Positions 17,387-24,012 of a DNA stretch of 64,000 nt are shown here, one piece after another. The stretch spans positions 4,216,001 through 4,280,000 of the forward strand of contig NZ_CP125781.1 in NCBI RefSeq assembly GCF_030053895.1. The letters are read 5' to 3'. The notes beneath the pieces are model-generated. The model was not told the origin of the DNA. It made no database searches and saw only the letters and a list, made by a program, of their open reading frames with translations. This DNA is from Trabulsiella odontotermitis. GTDB taxonomy: Bacteria; Pseudomonadota; Gammaproteobacteria; Enterobacterales; Enterobacteriaceae. How positions within the stretch are numbered: position 1 is the stretch's first letter; every line of letters begins with the position of its first letter. Made by a program: the position numbers and the translations under genes.

Positions 17387-18688
17387 ATGTTAGTCATCGA
17401 ACTCATCATCGTGTTAGCGGCAATCTTTGTCGGCGCCCGGCTGGGGGGAATTGGCATAGGTTACGCAGGAGGACTAGGGGTTTTAGTCCTGGCGGCCATC
17501 GGCGTGAAACCGGGGAACATCCCGTTTGACGTTATTTCCATCATCATGGCCGTTATCGCGGCTATTTCGGCAATGCAAGTGGCAGGGGGTCTTGATTACC
17601 TCGTTAATCAGACTGAAAAACTTCTTCGTAGAAATCCCAAATACATTACTATTCTGGCGCCGATCGTCACCTATTTTCTGACGATTTTTGCCGGTACTGG
17701 TAATATTTCTCTGGCAACGCTGCCGGTTATCGCTGAAGTGGCGAAGGAGCAAGGGATTAAACCTTGCCGTCCGCTCTCCACCGCAGTGGTTTCGGCGCAG
17801 ATCGCTATCACCGCATCGCCGATCTCCGCGGCTGTGGTGTATATGTCTTCCGTCATGGAAGGTCATGGCATCAGCTACATCCATTTACTGTCCGTGGTCA
17901 TTCCGTCCACGCTGCTGGCAGTGCTGCTGATGTCCTTCCTGGTCACCATCCTGTTCAACTCTAAACTGTCTGACGACCCGGTGTATCTGAAGCGCCTGGA
18001 AGAAGGGCTGATTGAACTGCGTGGCGAAAAAGAGCTGGTTATCAAACCGCGCGCGAAACTCTCCGTACTGCTGTTCCTGCTGGGTGTGGTCGGTGTGGTC
18101 ATTTACGCGATTATCAACAGCCCGAGCCTCGGACTGGTGGCAACGCCGCTGATGAACACCACCAACGCTATCCTTATCATCATGCTGAGCGTGGCAACCC
18201 TGACCACCATTCTGTGTGGCGTGGAAACCGACAGCATCCTGAACTCCAGTACCTTTAAAGCCGGTATGAGCGCCTGTATTTGTATCCTGGGCGTGGCGTG
18301 GCTGGGCGATACGTTCGTTTCCAACAACATTGACTGGATCAAAGACACAGCGGGTACTGTGATTCAGGGCCATCCGTGGCTGCTGGCGGTGATCTTCTTC
18401 TTTGCTTCCGCGCTGCTCTATTCTCAGGCAGCAACGGCTAAAGCACTGATGCCGATGGCGCTGGCGCTGAACGTCACTCCGCTGACGGCAGTGGCGTCTT
18501 TCGCAGCGGTATCCGGTCTGTTCATTCTGCCGACTTACCCGACGCTGGTCGCGGCGGTACAGATGGACGACACCGGGACGACCCGTATCGGACGCTTTGT
18601 CTTTAACCATCCGTTCTTTATTCCTGGCACCATGGGCGTGGTCTTCGCCGTGTGCTTCGGCTTCCTGCTGGGAAGCTTCATGCTGTAA
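17387..18688 (+). CDS. dcuA: C4-dicarboxylate antiporter DcuA
   Basis: DcuA exchanges aspartate, fumarate or malate for succinate across the inner membrane. The start at 17387 ('MLVIELIIVLAAIFVGARLG') with a caaggaag site gives 433 residues, equal to E. coli. Around 10-12 hydrophobic segments are seen, with 'IFAGTGNISLATLPVIAEVA' and 'VVSAQIAITASPISAAVVYM' as conserved stretches. Together with aspA and frd it forms the aspartate-to-succinate route present in this window. Confidence 0.97.
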   Translation: MLVIELIIVLAAIFVGARLGGIGIGYAGGLGVLVLAAIGVKPGNIPFDVISIIMAVIAAISAMQVAGGLDYLVNQTEKLLRRNPKYITILAPIVTYFLTIFAGTGNISLATLPVIAEVAKEQGIKPCRPLSTAVVSAQIAITASPISAAVVYMSSVMEGHGISYIHLLSVVIPSTLLAVLLMSFLVTILFNSKLSDDPVYLKRLEEGLIELRGEKELVIKPRAKLSVLLFLLGVVGVVIYAIINSPSLGLVATPLMNTTNAILIIMLSVATLTTILCGVETDSILNSSTFKAGMSACICILGVAWLGDTFVSNNIDWIKDTAGTVIQGHPWLLAVIFFFASALLYSQAATAKALMPMALALNVTPLTAVASFAAVSGLFILPTYPTLVAAVQMDDTGTTRIGRFVFNHPFFIPGTMGVVFAVCFGFLLGSFML

Positions 18689-18698
18689 TCTCACCCCT

Positions 18699-18726
18699 AC
18701 GGGACGCTCCGGCGTCCCGTTTTCTT
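18699..18726 (+). terminator. dcuA terminator
   Basis: The stem acgggacg / cgtcccgt followed by tttctt lies 11 nt after the dcuA stop. Confidence 0.88.
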
Positions 18727-18818
18727 AGCTTTACACGTCACCGCTTAGTCGTTTTCCTCTCTCGCTGGTATAGTAATCTCCTGTTCTTTTTCAGGCTGTT
18801 CGCTCTGATGAGGTGTCT

Positions 18819-19154
18819 ATGCCCGGTGAAAGCCATGGTACTGCTGTCGTAGTTGTTCTCTGCACTGCCCCCGATGAAGCCACCGCGCAGGATCTGGCGG
18901 CGAAGGTGTTAACTGAAAAGCTGGCTGCCTGCGTTACGCTGCTGCCAGGCGCCACGTCGCTGTACTACTGGGAAGGAAAACTTGAGCAGGAATACGAAGT
19001 TCAGATGCTGCTGAAGACCAACACGGAACATCAGCAGGCGCTGCTGGATTGCCTGAAATCTCATCACCCGTATCAAACCCCTGAATTACTGGTTTTGCCC
19101 GTCACCCACGGAGATAACGATTACCTCTCATGGCTCAACGCATCTTTACGCTGA
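18819..19154 (+). CDS. cutA: Divalent-cation tolerance protein CutA
   Basis: CutA is a small trimeric PII-like protein linked to copper tolerance; its biochemical role is unsettled. From ATG 18819 it has 111 residues; GTG 18813 is a possible alternative two codons upstream, but the tgagg site fits the ATG better. The conserved core 'VVVLCTAPDEATAQDLAAKVL' and 'CLKSHHPYQTPELLVLPV' are present. It overlaps dsbD by 25 nt, the usual enteric arrangement, and is likely co-transcribed with it. Confidence 0.95.
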   Translation: MPGESHGTAVVVVLCTAPDEATAQDLAAKVLTEKLAACVTLLPGATSLYYWEGKLEQEYEVQMLLKTNTEHQQALLDCLKSHHPYQTPELLVLPVTHGDNDYLSWLNASLR

Positions 19155-20821
19155 TCCTGCTGCTGTGCAGCACGTCCACTTTTGCCGGGCTGTTCGATGC
19201 GCCCGGCCGTTCTCAGTTTGTACCTGCCGATCAGGCGTTCGCCTTTGATTTTCAGCAGAACCAGCACGACCTGACGCTCTCCTGGCAGATAAAAGACGGT
19301 TATTACCTCTATCGCAAACAGATCAACATCGAGCCGGCCGACGCCAGTATCGCGCCGCCGCAATTGCCTGCCGGTGAGTGGCATGAAGATGAGTTCTACG
19401 GCAAAAGCGAAATCTACCGCGAACAGTTGAATCTGCCGCTAACCCTCACTCAGGCCGCGAAAGGCGGTACGCTCACGGTCACGTATCAGGGCTGTGCCGA
19501 TGCCGGTTTTTGCTATCCGCCAGAGACTAAAAAAGTGCCGTTGAGCGAAGTGGCGCCGCTGTCCGCCACGCCGCCCGCCAGCACGCAACCGCAACCGGCG
19601 GTGAAGACTGAACTTCCCTTCTCCGCCTTGTGGGCGTTGATTATCGGCATTGGTATCGCCTTCACCCCTTGCGTGCTACCGATGTACCCATTGATTTCCG
19701 GGATTGTGCTCGGCGGCAAAGAACGCCTTTCTACCGCTCGCGCGCTGCTGTTGGCGTTTGTTTATGTGCAGGGAATGGCGCTGACCTACACCCTGCTCGG
19801 GCTGGTCGTCGCCGCGGCCGGGCTTCAGTTTCAGGCGGCGCTGCAACACCCTTACGTGTTAATTGGGTTGTCGGTGGTGTTTATCCTGCTGGCGCTGTCG
19901 ATGTTTGGCCTGTTCACGTTGCAACTGCCCTCAGCGCTGCAAACTCGCTTAACGCTGATGAGCAACCGCCGTCAGGGTGGCTCTCTGGGTGGCGTTTTTG
20001 CGATGGGTGCCATTGCCGGGCTTATCTGCTCGCCGTGCACCACCGCGCCGCTGAGCGCGATTCTGCTCTATATCGCCCAGAGCGGGAATTTGTGGCTCGG
20101 CGGCGGCACACTCTATTTGTATGCGCTCGGCATGGGGCTACCGCTGATTTTGGTCACTGTGTTTGGCAACCGTCTGCTGCCGAAAAGCGGTCCGTGGATG
20201 GAGCATGTCAAAACCGCATTTGGCTTTGTGATCCTCGCCCTGCCGGTTTTCCTGCTCGAACGCGTCATTGGTGAGGTCTGGGGCTTGCGGCTGTGGTCGA
20301 TACTCGGCATCGCCTTCTTCGGTTGGGCGTTTATTACCTCGCTCAGCATCAGCAAACCGTGGGTCCGCGTCCTGCAAATTTTGCTGCTGGCGGCGGCGCT
20401 GGTTGGCGCGCGTCCGTTGCAGGACTGGGCGTTCGGGACGTCCACCGTTCAGCAGCAGGCGCACCTGAACTTTACGCGCATCAGCACGGTTGAGGATCTC
20501 AACCAGGCGCTAACTCAGGCGCAGGACAAAACCGTCATGCTGGATCTCTACGCCGACTGGTGCGTGGCCTGCAAAGAGTTTGAGAAATATACCTTCAGTG
20601 ATAAATCCGTGCAGCAAGCGCTTGAAAACACAGTTCTGCTGCAGGCGGACGTGACCAAAAACACGCCGCAGGACGCAGCACTGCTCCGCCATTTACAGGT
20701 ACTCGGGCTTCCCACCATTTTGTTCTTTGACGGAGCCGGAAAGGAACTGACCGGACAGCGCGTGACCGGATTTATGGACGCTGAGGCCTTTCGCGCGCAT
20801 TTGCAGAAACTGCCTCAGTAA
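19130..20821 (+). CDS. dsbD: Thiol:disulfide interchange protein DsbD
   Basis: DsbD carries electrons from cytoplasmic thioredoxin to periplasmic DsbC, DsbG and CcmG. The 563-residue protein has a signal peptide (cleavage after 'STSTFA'), an N-terminal periplasmic domain with 'CADAGFCYPPE', eight membrane helices with redox cysteines in 'FTPCVLPMYP' and 'CSPCTTAP', and a C-terminal thioredoxin-like domain with 'YADWCVACKEFEKYTF'. All six functional cysteines can be seen. It starts inside the cutA 3' end and is followed by yjdC 36 bp on. Confidence 0.97.
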   Translation: MAQRIFTLILLLCSTSTFAGLFDAPGRSQFVPADQAFAFDFQQNQHDLTLSWQIKDGYYLYRKQINIEPADASIAPPQLPAGEWHEDEFYGKSEIYREQLNLPLTLTQAAKGGTLTVTYQGCADAGFCYPPETKKVPLSEVAPLSATPPASTQPQPAVKTELPFSALWALIIGIGIAFTPCVLPMYPLISGIVLGGKERLSTARALLLAFVYVQGMALTYTLLGLVVAAAGLQFQAALQHPYVLIGLSVVFILLALSMFGLFTLQLPSALQTRLTLMSNRRQGGSLGGVFAMGAIAGLICSPCTTAPLSAILLYIAQSGNLWLGGGTLYLYALGMGLPLILVTVFGNRLLPKSGPWMEHVKTAFGFVILALPVFLLERVIGEVWGLRLWSILGIAFFGWAFITSLSISKPWVRVLQILLLAAALVGARPLQDWAFGTSTVQQQAHLNFTRISTVEDLNQALTQAQDKTVMLDLYADWCVACKEFEKYTFSDKSVQQALENTVLLQADVTKNTPQDAALLRHLQVLGLPTILFFDGAGKELTGQRVTGFMDAEAFRAHLQKLPQ

Positions 20822-20857
20822 ACGACACTTTGAGTGAGATATAGGGAGGAATGTGCC

Positions 20858-21433
20858 GTGCAACGTGAAGATGTGCTGGGAGAAGCCCTGCAATTACTTG
20901 AAATACAAGGGATTGCCAACACCTCGCTCGAAATGGTGGCCGACCGCGTTAACTACCCGCTCGACGCGCTCATGCGTTTCTGGCCAGACAAAGAAGCGCT
21001 GTTGTATGACGCGCTGCGCTACCTCAGCCAGCAAGTGGAAACCTGGCAGCGCCAGTTGCTCTTGAATGAAGAGCTGAGCATTGAGCAAAAACTGCTGGCG
21101 CGCTACGCCGCGCTGACCGAGTGTGTCAGCAACCACCGTTATCCGGGCTGTTTGTTTATCGCCGCCTGTACGTTTTACCCGGATCCTGAACACCCTATCC
21201 ATCAACTGGCGGATCAGCAAAAACGCGCCGCGCATGACTACACGCATGAGTTACTGACTCAGCTTGAAGTCGATGACCCGGCGATGGTCGCAAAGCAGAT
21301 GGAACTCATTCTGGAAGGCTGTTTAAGCCGGATGCTGGTGAACCGCAGCCAGGCGGATGTCGACACCGCACAACGTCTTGCAGAAGACATTTTACGCTTT
21401 GCCCAATGCCGCCAGAGCGGTGCCCTTACCTGA
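20858..21433 (+). CDS. yjdC: TetR-family regulator YjdC
   Basis: A 191-residue TetR-type repressor with an N-terminal helix-turn-helix ('GEALQLLEIQGIANTSLEMVADRVNYPLDALMRFWPDKEALLYDAL'). The start is GTG 20858 with agggagga seven nucleotides upstream, giving the E. coli length; the longer frame from 20834 is rejected. The C-terminal ligand domain ends 'RLAEDILRFAQCRQSGALT'. Probably the last gene of cutA-dsbD-yjdC. Regulated genes unknown. Confidence 0.93.
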   Translation: MQREDVLGEALQLLEIQGIANTSLEMVADRVNYPLDALMRFWPDKEALLYDALRYLSQQVETWQRQLLLNEELSIEQKLLARYAALTECVSNHRYPGCLFIAACTFYPDPEHPIHQLADQQKRAAHDYTHELLTQLEVDDPAMVAKQMELILEGCLSRMLVNRSQADVDTAQRLAEDILRFAQCRQSGALT

Positions 21434-21498
21434 AATGCGCGGTTTGCGGCCAAACTGCCGCAAAGTTAAGCAAACGCGCTGTTTTTGCTGAATTTGGG

Positions 21499-21527
21499 TT
21501 GACGAGGGGCGCTGATTACGGTTTAAT
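21499..21527 (+). promoter_or_regulatory. Promoter of tRNA-Phe
   Basis: A -35 ttgacg (21499-21504) and -10 tttaat (21522-21527) are 17 bp apart and followed by a GC-rich discriminator (gcgcccc), typical of stringently controlled tRNA promoters. The tRNA starts 11 bp after the -10. Confidence 0.85.
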
Positions 21528-21537
21528 GCGCCCCGTT

Positions 21538-21613
21538 GCCCGGATAGCTCAGTCGGTAGAGCAGGGGATTGAAAATCCCCGTGTCCTTGGTTCGATTCCG
21601 AGTCCGGGCACCA
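21538..21613 (+). tRNA. pheU: tRNA-Phe (GAA anticodon)
   Basis: A complete 76-nt cloverleaf. The acceptor stem gcccgga pairs with tccgggc followed by A and encoded CCA; the D arm contains agctcagtcggtagagc; the anticodon loop in ggggattgaaaatcccc reads GAA; the T arm contains ggttcgattcc. It occupies the pheU position next to yjdC. tRNA-Phe genes are known integration sites for islands, and here the accessory region begins directly after it. Confidence 0.98.
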
Positions 21614-21624
21614 CTATTTAGAGA

Positions 21625-21648
21625 AACCAGCCTTAGGGCTGGTTTTTT
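21625..21648 (+). terminator. tRNA-Phe terminator
   Basis: The stem aaccagcc / ggctggtt with a ttag loop and a six-T tail lies 11 nt after the tRNA. Confidence 0.92.
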
Positions 21649-21667
21649 GCTTTCTGAGGTACGGACT

Positions 21668-21756
21668 CTCCATCGAACGTCGTTCGATTATTCGCCGCTC
21701 GCGGCTCACCCCTTCGGGGCCAGCGCGCAAGCGCGCTGTTCAACGCCTTCGGCGTT
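21668..21756. other. Row of five small hairpins between the tRNA-end repeats
   Basis: Within about 90 bp there are five consecutive perfect short palindromes: cgaacg-t-cgttcg, gccgc-tc-gcggc, cccc-ttc-gggg, gcgcgc-aa-gcgcgc and aacgcc-ttc-ggcgtt. No reading frame explains them. They fill the space between the tRNA terminator and the second copy of the tRNA 3' end. From here to 22262 there is otherwise no convincing gene. Confidence 0.75.
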
Positions 21757-22262
21757 AGTCCGAGTCCGGGCACCACTATTTACCACCGGGCGGCGAGAAG
21801 CCAATGTCATTGAAGAGTTGAAGGGGTAGCTCGTGAAAAAAATATAGAAATAACGAAAAATAGTTTCTTTGAAATATATCCCGGTGAAATAACTCTTTAT
21901 GAACTATCAGCAACCGAACAAAAAAAAAATCAAATCAGCCCCCCATATTATTCCATTCTGTAGTGGGTTGGAAACTCTCATATAGAACATACTTCACTAT
22001 GCACGGCATAAGCAAAATGAACCACCACGGCTATTGTAATCACCTTTCAATCAGACAGTTGTAATCATTAATGACAGGCGCCCACTTCCACTCCCGGCTG
22101 ACCATCATTAGTAATCAAGCCATCACTCAAATTGATATTAGAGCCAATTTAATACACTCCTTCAATAATATCACCTTAGCAATGCAAAATTTTATTTTCC
22201 ATTCCAAACTATCCATGTTATTTTTTTGCACTGAGGACACTGATTAACCACAGAGAAAAGGT

Positions 22263-22955
22263 ATGTATGAGAGTAATTTGATTATTAACGAAATACAAGC
22301 GGATAAATTGATGGCATTGCTGCTCGACAAAGCAGTTGTTGGTGTTAAGGATCAGATTTTAGAGTCAATTGCCAGAATAGAAGATGGTGCTACACGCCTG
22401 ACTTATTATACTTCATGTTTTACTGATAACTATCAGGATGTTTGTTCGAAGTTAAAGTTCGAGGATGCACGTTTTGCTGAGGGGCTATATCAGTTAATCA
22501 GGGATCGCCAGATTGTTTACGATTTGATGAGTATATATTTCAAAGAAATATTCAAATATAAAACATATCAGCAACTGGAATTTATAAAGGAACAATTGAT
22601 TCAGATGGGGTTAAACGTTTCCGCCAATAGCTTGACAGCTGAATCCTTCACATTCGGGATCACCTCTTCGGTTTGCCTGGGTCTGGGATTTAGCCCTGTT
22701 GTTGTTGGAAGAGTTCGCGCTCTGGCGGGCGGTGTAGTAGGTGTTGCAGGGCTTTATGGTTATGTACAACAAGCAGCGGAAAGCGCGGACAGGCTTAAGC
22801 TTCAAAGCCCAATATACTACAACGCTCTCTCTCTCAGAAAGTTAGATATGATGTATTTTATTGTGGAACCTGTGTTCATAAAAGCACGAGCCTTTCAACA
22901 TCAATCTTTCTCAGATGTTCAGATAGTGAATATAATTTCCAACATGATGAAATAA
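22263..22955 (+). CDS. Unrecognised protein with glycine-rich hydrophobic segments
   Basis: A 230-residue protein I do not recognise. The first ~125 residues look helical and amphipathic ('LIINEIQADKLMALLLDKAV', 'RDRQIVYDLMSIYFKEIF'). Residues about 128-168 form two hydrophobic, glycine-rich stretches ('FGITSSVCLGLGFSPVVVG' and 'ALAGGVVGVAGLYGYV') that could be a membrane hairpin, and the C-terminus is again soluble. There is no signal peptide. A gagaaaagg sequence just upstream serves as ribosome site. Base composition is AT-rich, unlike the core genes, which suggests transfer. The next gene starts one nucleotide after its stop. A membrane-active effector with a small partner is one possibility, but nothing proves it. 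Confidence 0.7.
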   Translation: MYESNLIINEIQADKLMALLLDKAVVGVKDQILESIARIEDGATRLTYYTSCFTDNYQDVCSKLKFEDARFAEGLYQLIRDRQIVYDLMSIYFKEIFKYKTYQQLEFIKEQLIQMGLNVSANSLTAESFTFGITSSVCLGLGFSPVVVGRVRALAGGVVGVAGLYGYVQQAAESADRLKLQSPIYYNALSLRKLDMMYFIVEPVFIKARAFQHQSFSDVQIVNIISNMMK

Positions 22956-22956
22956 C

Positions 22957-23151
22957 ATGATCAACTTTCTGAAAAAATTACTAAGATCCCAGAGTTCATT
23001 CTTTGTAAGAACGTATTTACCTGCAATCATCATACTTATATTTCTGATGTTTGCAGTTAATTTATTTCCCTCATTCGCCATAGAAGCTACCGGAATATTT
23101 GCTGTCATTGTTTTTATTTTTATATTCATTACAGCCAAACCTTCCAAATGA
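22957..23151 (+). CDS. Small two-helix membrane protein, unknown
   Basis: A 64-residue protein with a basic amphipathic start ('MINFLKKLLRSQSSFFVRTY') and two hydrophobic helices separated by a short polar turn ('PSFAIEATG'), ending in a basic tail. The ATG follows the preceding stop by one nucleotide, so translation is probably coupled. It is as AT-rich as its neighbour and is followed by a hairpin. No family recognised. It could be a partner or immunity-type protein for the upstream gene; that is inference from layout only. Confidence 0.6.
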   Translation: MINFLKKLLRSQSSFFVRTYLPAIIILIFLMFAVNLFPSFAIEATGIFAVIVFIFIFITAKPSK

Positions 23152-23160
23152 AAATTTAAA

Positions 23161-23182
23161 ACCTCCCCATTATCAGGGAGGT
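23161..23182. terminator. Terminator between the unknown cassette and the P4-like remnant
   Basis: The stem acctccc / gggaggt is flanked by A-rich sequence on the left, so it has a T-rich tail for minus-strand transcripts and can also end plus-strand ones. It lies between convergent genes. Confidence 0.75.
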
Positions 23183-23196
23183 CTGGCATTACAAAG

Positions 23197-23667
23197 TTAA
23201 CATCGTATCCATATCACCTCTTCAACCGACATCACCCCTTCACTCGTCCGTATCCAGCGCGGTTTTTTAGTATCCGCCGCGAAGAACCAGACCAGTTCAC
23301 ACAGTAAGCCGGTTAAGGTCTTTTCTATCTCGGGTACCAGTACCTGCCCGGACAGCAGTTTTGCCAGCGTCAGACAATAATCACAAAGCAACTCAGAATC
23401 GGGGTCAAACGCGGGTTTCAGGGGTGGAAGCGTATCAATCGTCAGACTTTCAAGCAGATGGTGCGGCACAGGGTCGTTCAGCGTTGGTTGTAACAAGGTC
23501 AGGCACGCGCTGAGGCGCGCGCACAGCGCCATTTTCAGCGCCGGATCGTCGTTTTCAATCAGGGTTTCGGCGAATTTTTCACAGTGATCGGCAAGGACAG
23601 TGAAATCCGTCCGCGTGCTGAAAGGAACAGAAAGTAACGGGTGAGTCTGGGCAGGGATCGTAGCCAT
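23197..23667 (-). CDS. P4-satellite-like small protein, function unknown
   Basis: A 156-residue protein starting 'MATIPAQTHPLLSVPFSTRT' from ATG 23667, with an exact aggagg site 8 nt upstream; the in-frame extension to 23850 runs through the overlapping ash-type segment and is probably not translated as one product. Proteins with this 'MATIP.Q' start lie directly after ash-like frames in P4-related satellites and prophage remnants of enterics. The body is leucine-rich and helical with several Cys ('LCDYCLTLAKLL', 'LLCELVWFFAAD'). Function unknown. No integrase, primase or helicase gene accompanies it here, so the element looks reduced. Confidence 0.7.
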   Translation of the reverse strand: MATIPAQTHPLLSVPFSTRTDFTVLADHCEKFAETLIENDDPALKMALCARLSACLTLLQPTLNDPVPHHLLESLTIDTLPPLKPAFDPDSELLCDYCLTLAKLLSGQVLVPEIEKTLTGLLCELVWFFAADTKKPRWIRTSEGVMSVEEVIWIRC

Positions 23668-23866
23668 CGTGGCAGCCTCCTGTAACGGGTGTATACCCAC
23701 CACCAGAGGTTCCAATCTCATTGGTGGTGGACTGAACGAGGTTGGAACTACCGGCGTTACAGGAAACCGGCGCACCTTGCGGTGCCCCCGCCCAGCCCAC
23801 CATTGGAGTGTAGCCGTGCGCACGACACAAAAAAGACGCTGGCGCGTCATGTGTCGCCTGTAACAC
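23579..23866 (-). CDS. Ash-family protein of P4-like satellites
   Basis: A 95-residue frame containing 'CRAHGYTPMVGWAGAPQGAP' and 'NLVQSTTNEIGTSGGGYTPV', the signature of the Ash family found in the immunity region of P4-like elements. It overlaps the next gene in another frame. A third frame over the same DNA also gives a conserved-looking product ('VVRTATLQWWAGRGHRKVRR'), a known oddity of these loci. Which frame is translated cannot be told from sequence. Confidence 0.6.
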   Translation of the reverse strand: MLQATHDAPASFLCRAHGYTPMVGWAGAPQGAPVSCNAGSSNLVQSTTNEIGTSGGGYTPVTGGCHDGYDPCPDSPVTFCSFQHADGFHCPCRSL

Positions 23867-23884
23867 TATTCCAGGGTTCCAATC
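23708..23884. repeat. Short repeats of a P4-type immunity region
   Basis: The decamer ggttccaatc occurs at 23708-23717 and 23875-23884, with a partial inverse gttggaac at 23741-23748. P4 immunity depends on a small RNA pairing with complementary leader segments, and this arrangement resembles that. No RNA gene is called because its ends cannot be set. Confidence 0.45.
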
Positions 23885-24012
23885 CCGACACCTGATTTTG
23901 CAGGTGCGGAGGAAAGATACTGTTATCGGTTACAGGTCGCAAGCGGTTTCATGACGGCAAGCGGAGCAGAGTACAGATCCGGAATGCTGCTCGCAAAACA
24001 CATGAAATCCCC

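Larger units (their letters stand above)
21597..21782 (+). repeat. 24-bp direct repeat of the tRNA-Phe 3' end
   Basis: The last 17 nt of the tRNA plus 7 nt of flank (21597-21620) recur exactly at 21759-21782, 162 bp downstream. This can be an attachment-site duplication left by an integrated element, or a repeat of the kind seen downstream of E. coli tyrT, where units begin with the tRNA 3' end. Identity of the two copies is read directly; the origin is inference. Confidence 0.9.

Noticed and set aside
21569..21829. 86-residue frame running through tRNA-Phe and the hairpin row
   Set aside because: It begins inside the tRNA gene and crosses terminators and palindromes. The last codons could be a gene fossil but this cannot be shown.
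23668..23850. N-terminal extension of the P4-like gene to 217 residues
   Set aside because: The internal ATG at 23667 has an exact aggagg site, and the extension overlaps the Ash frame.
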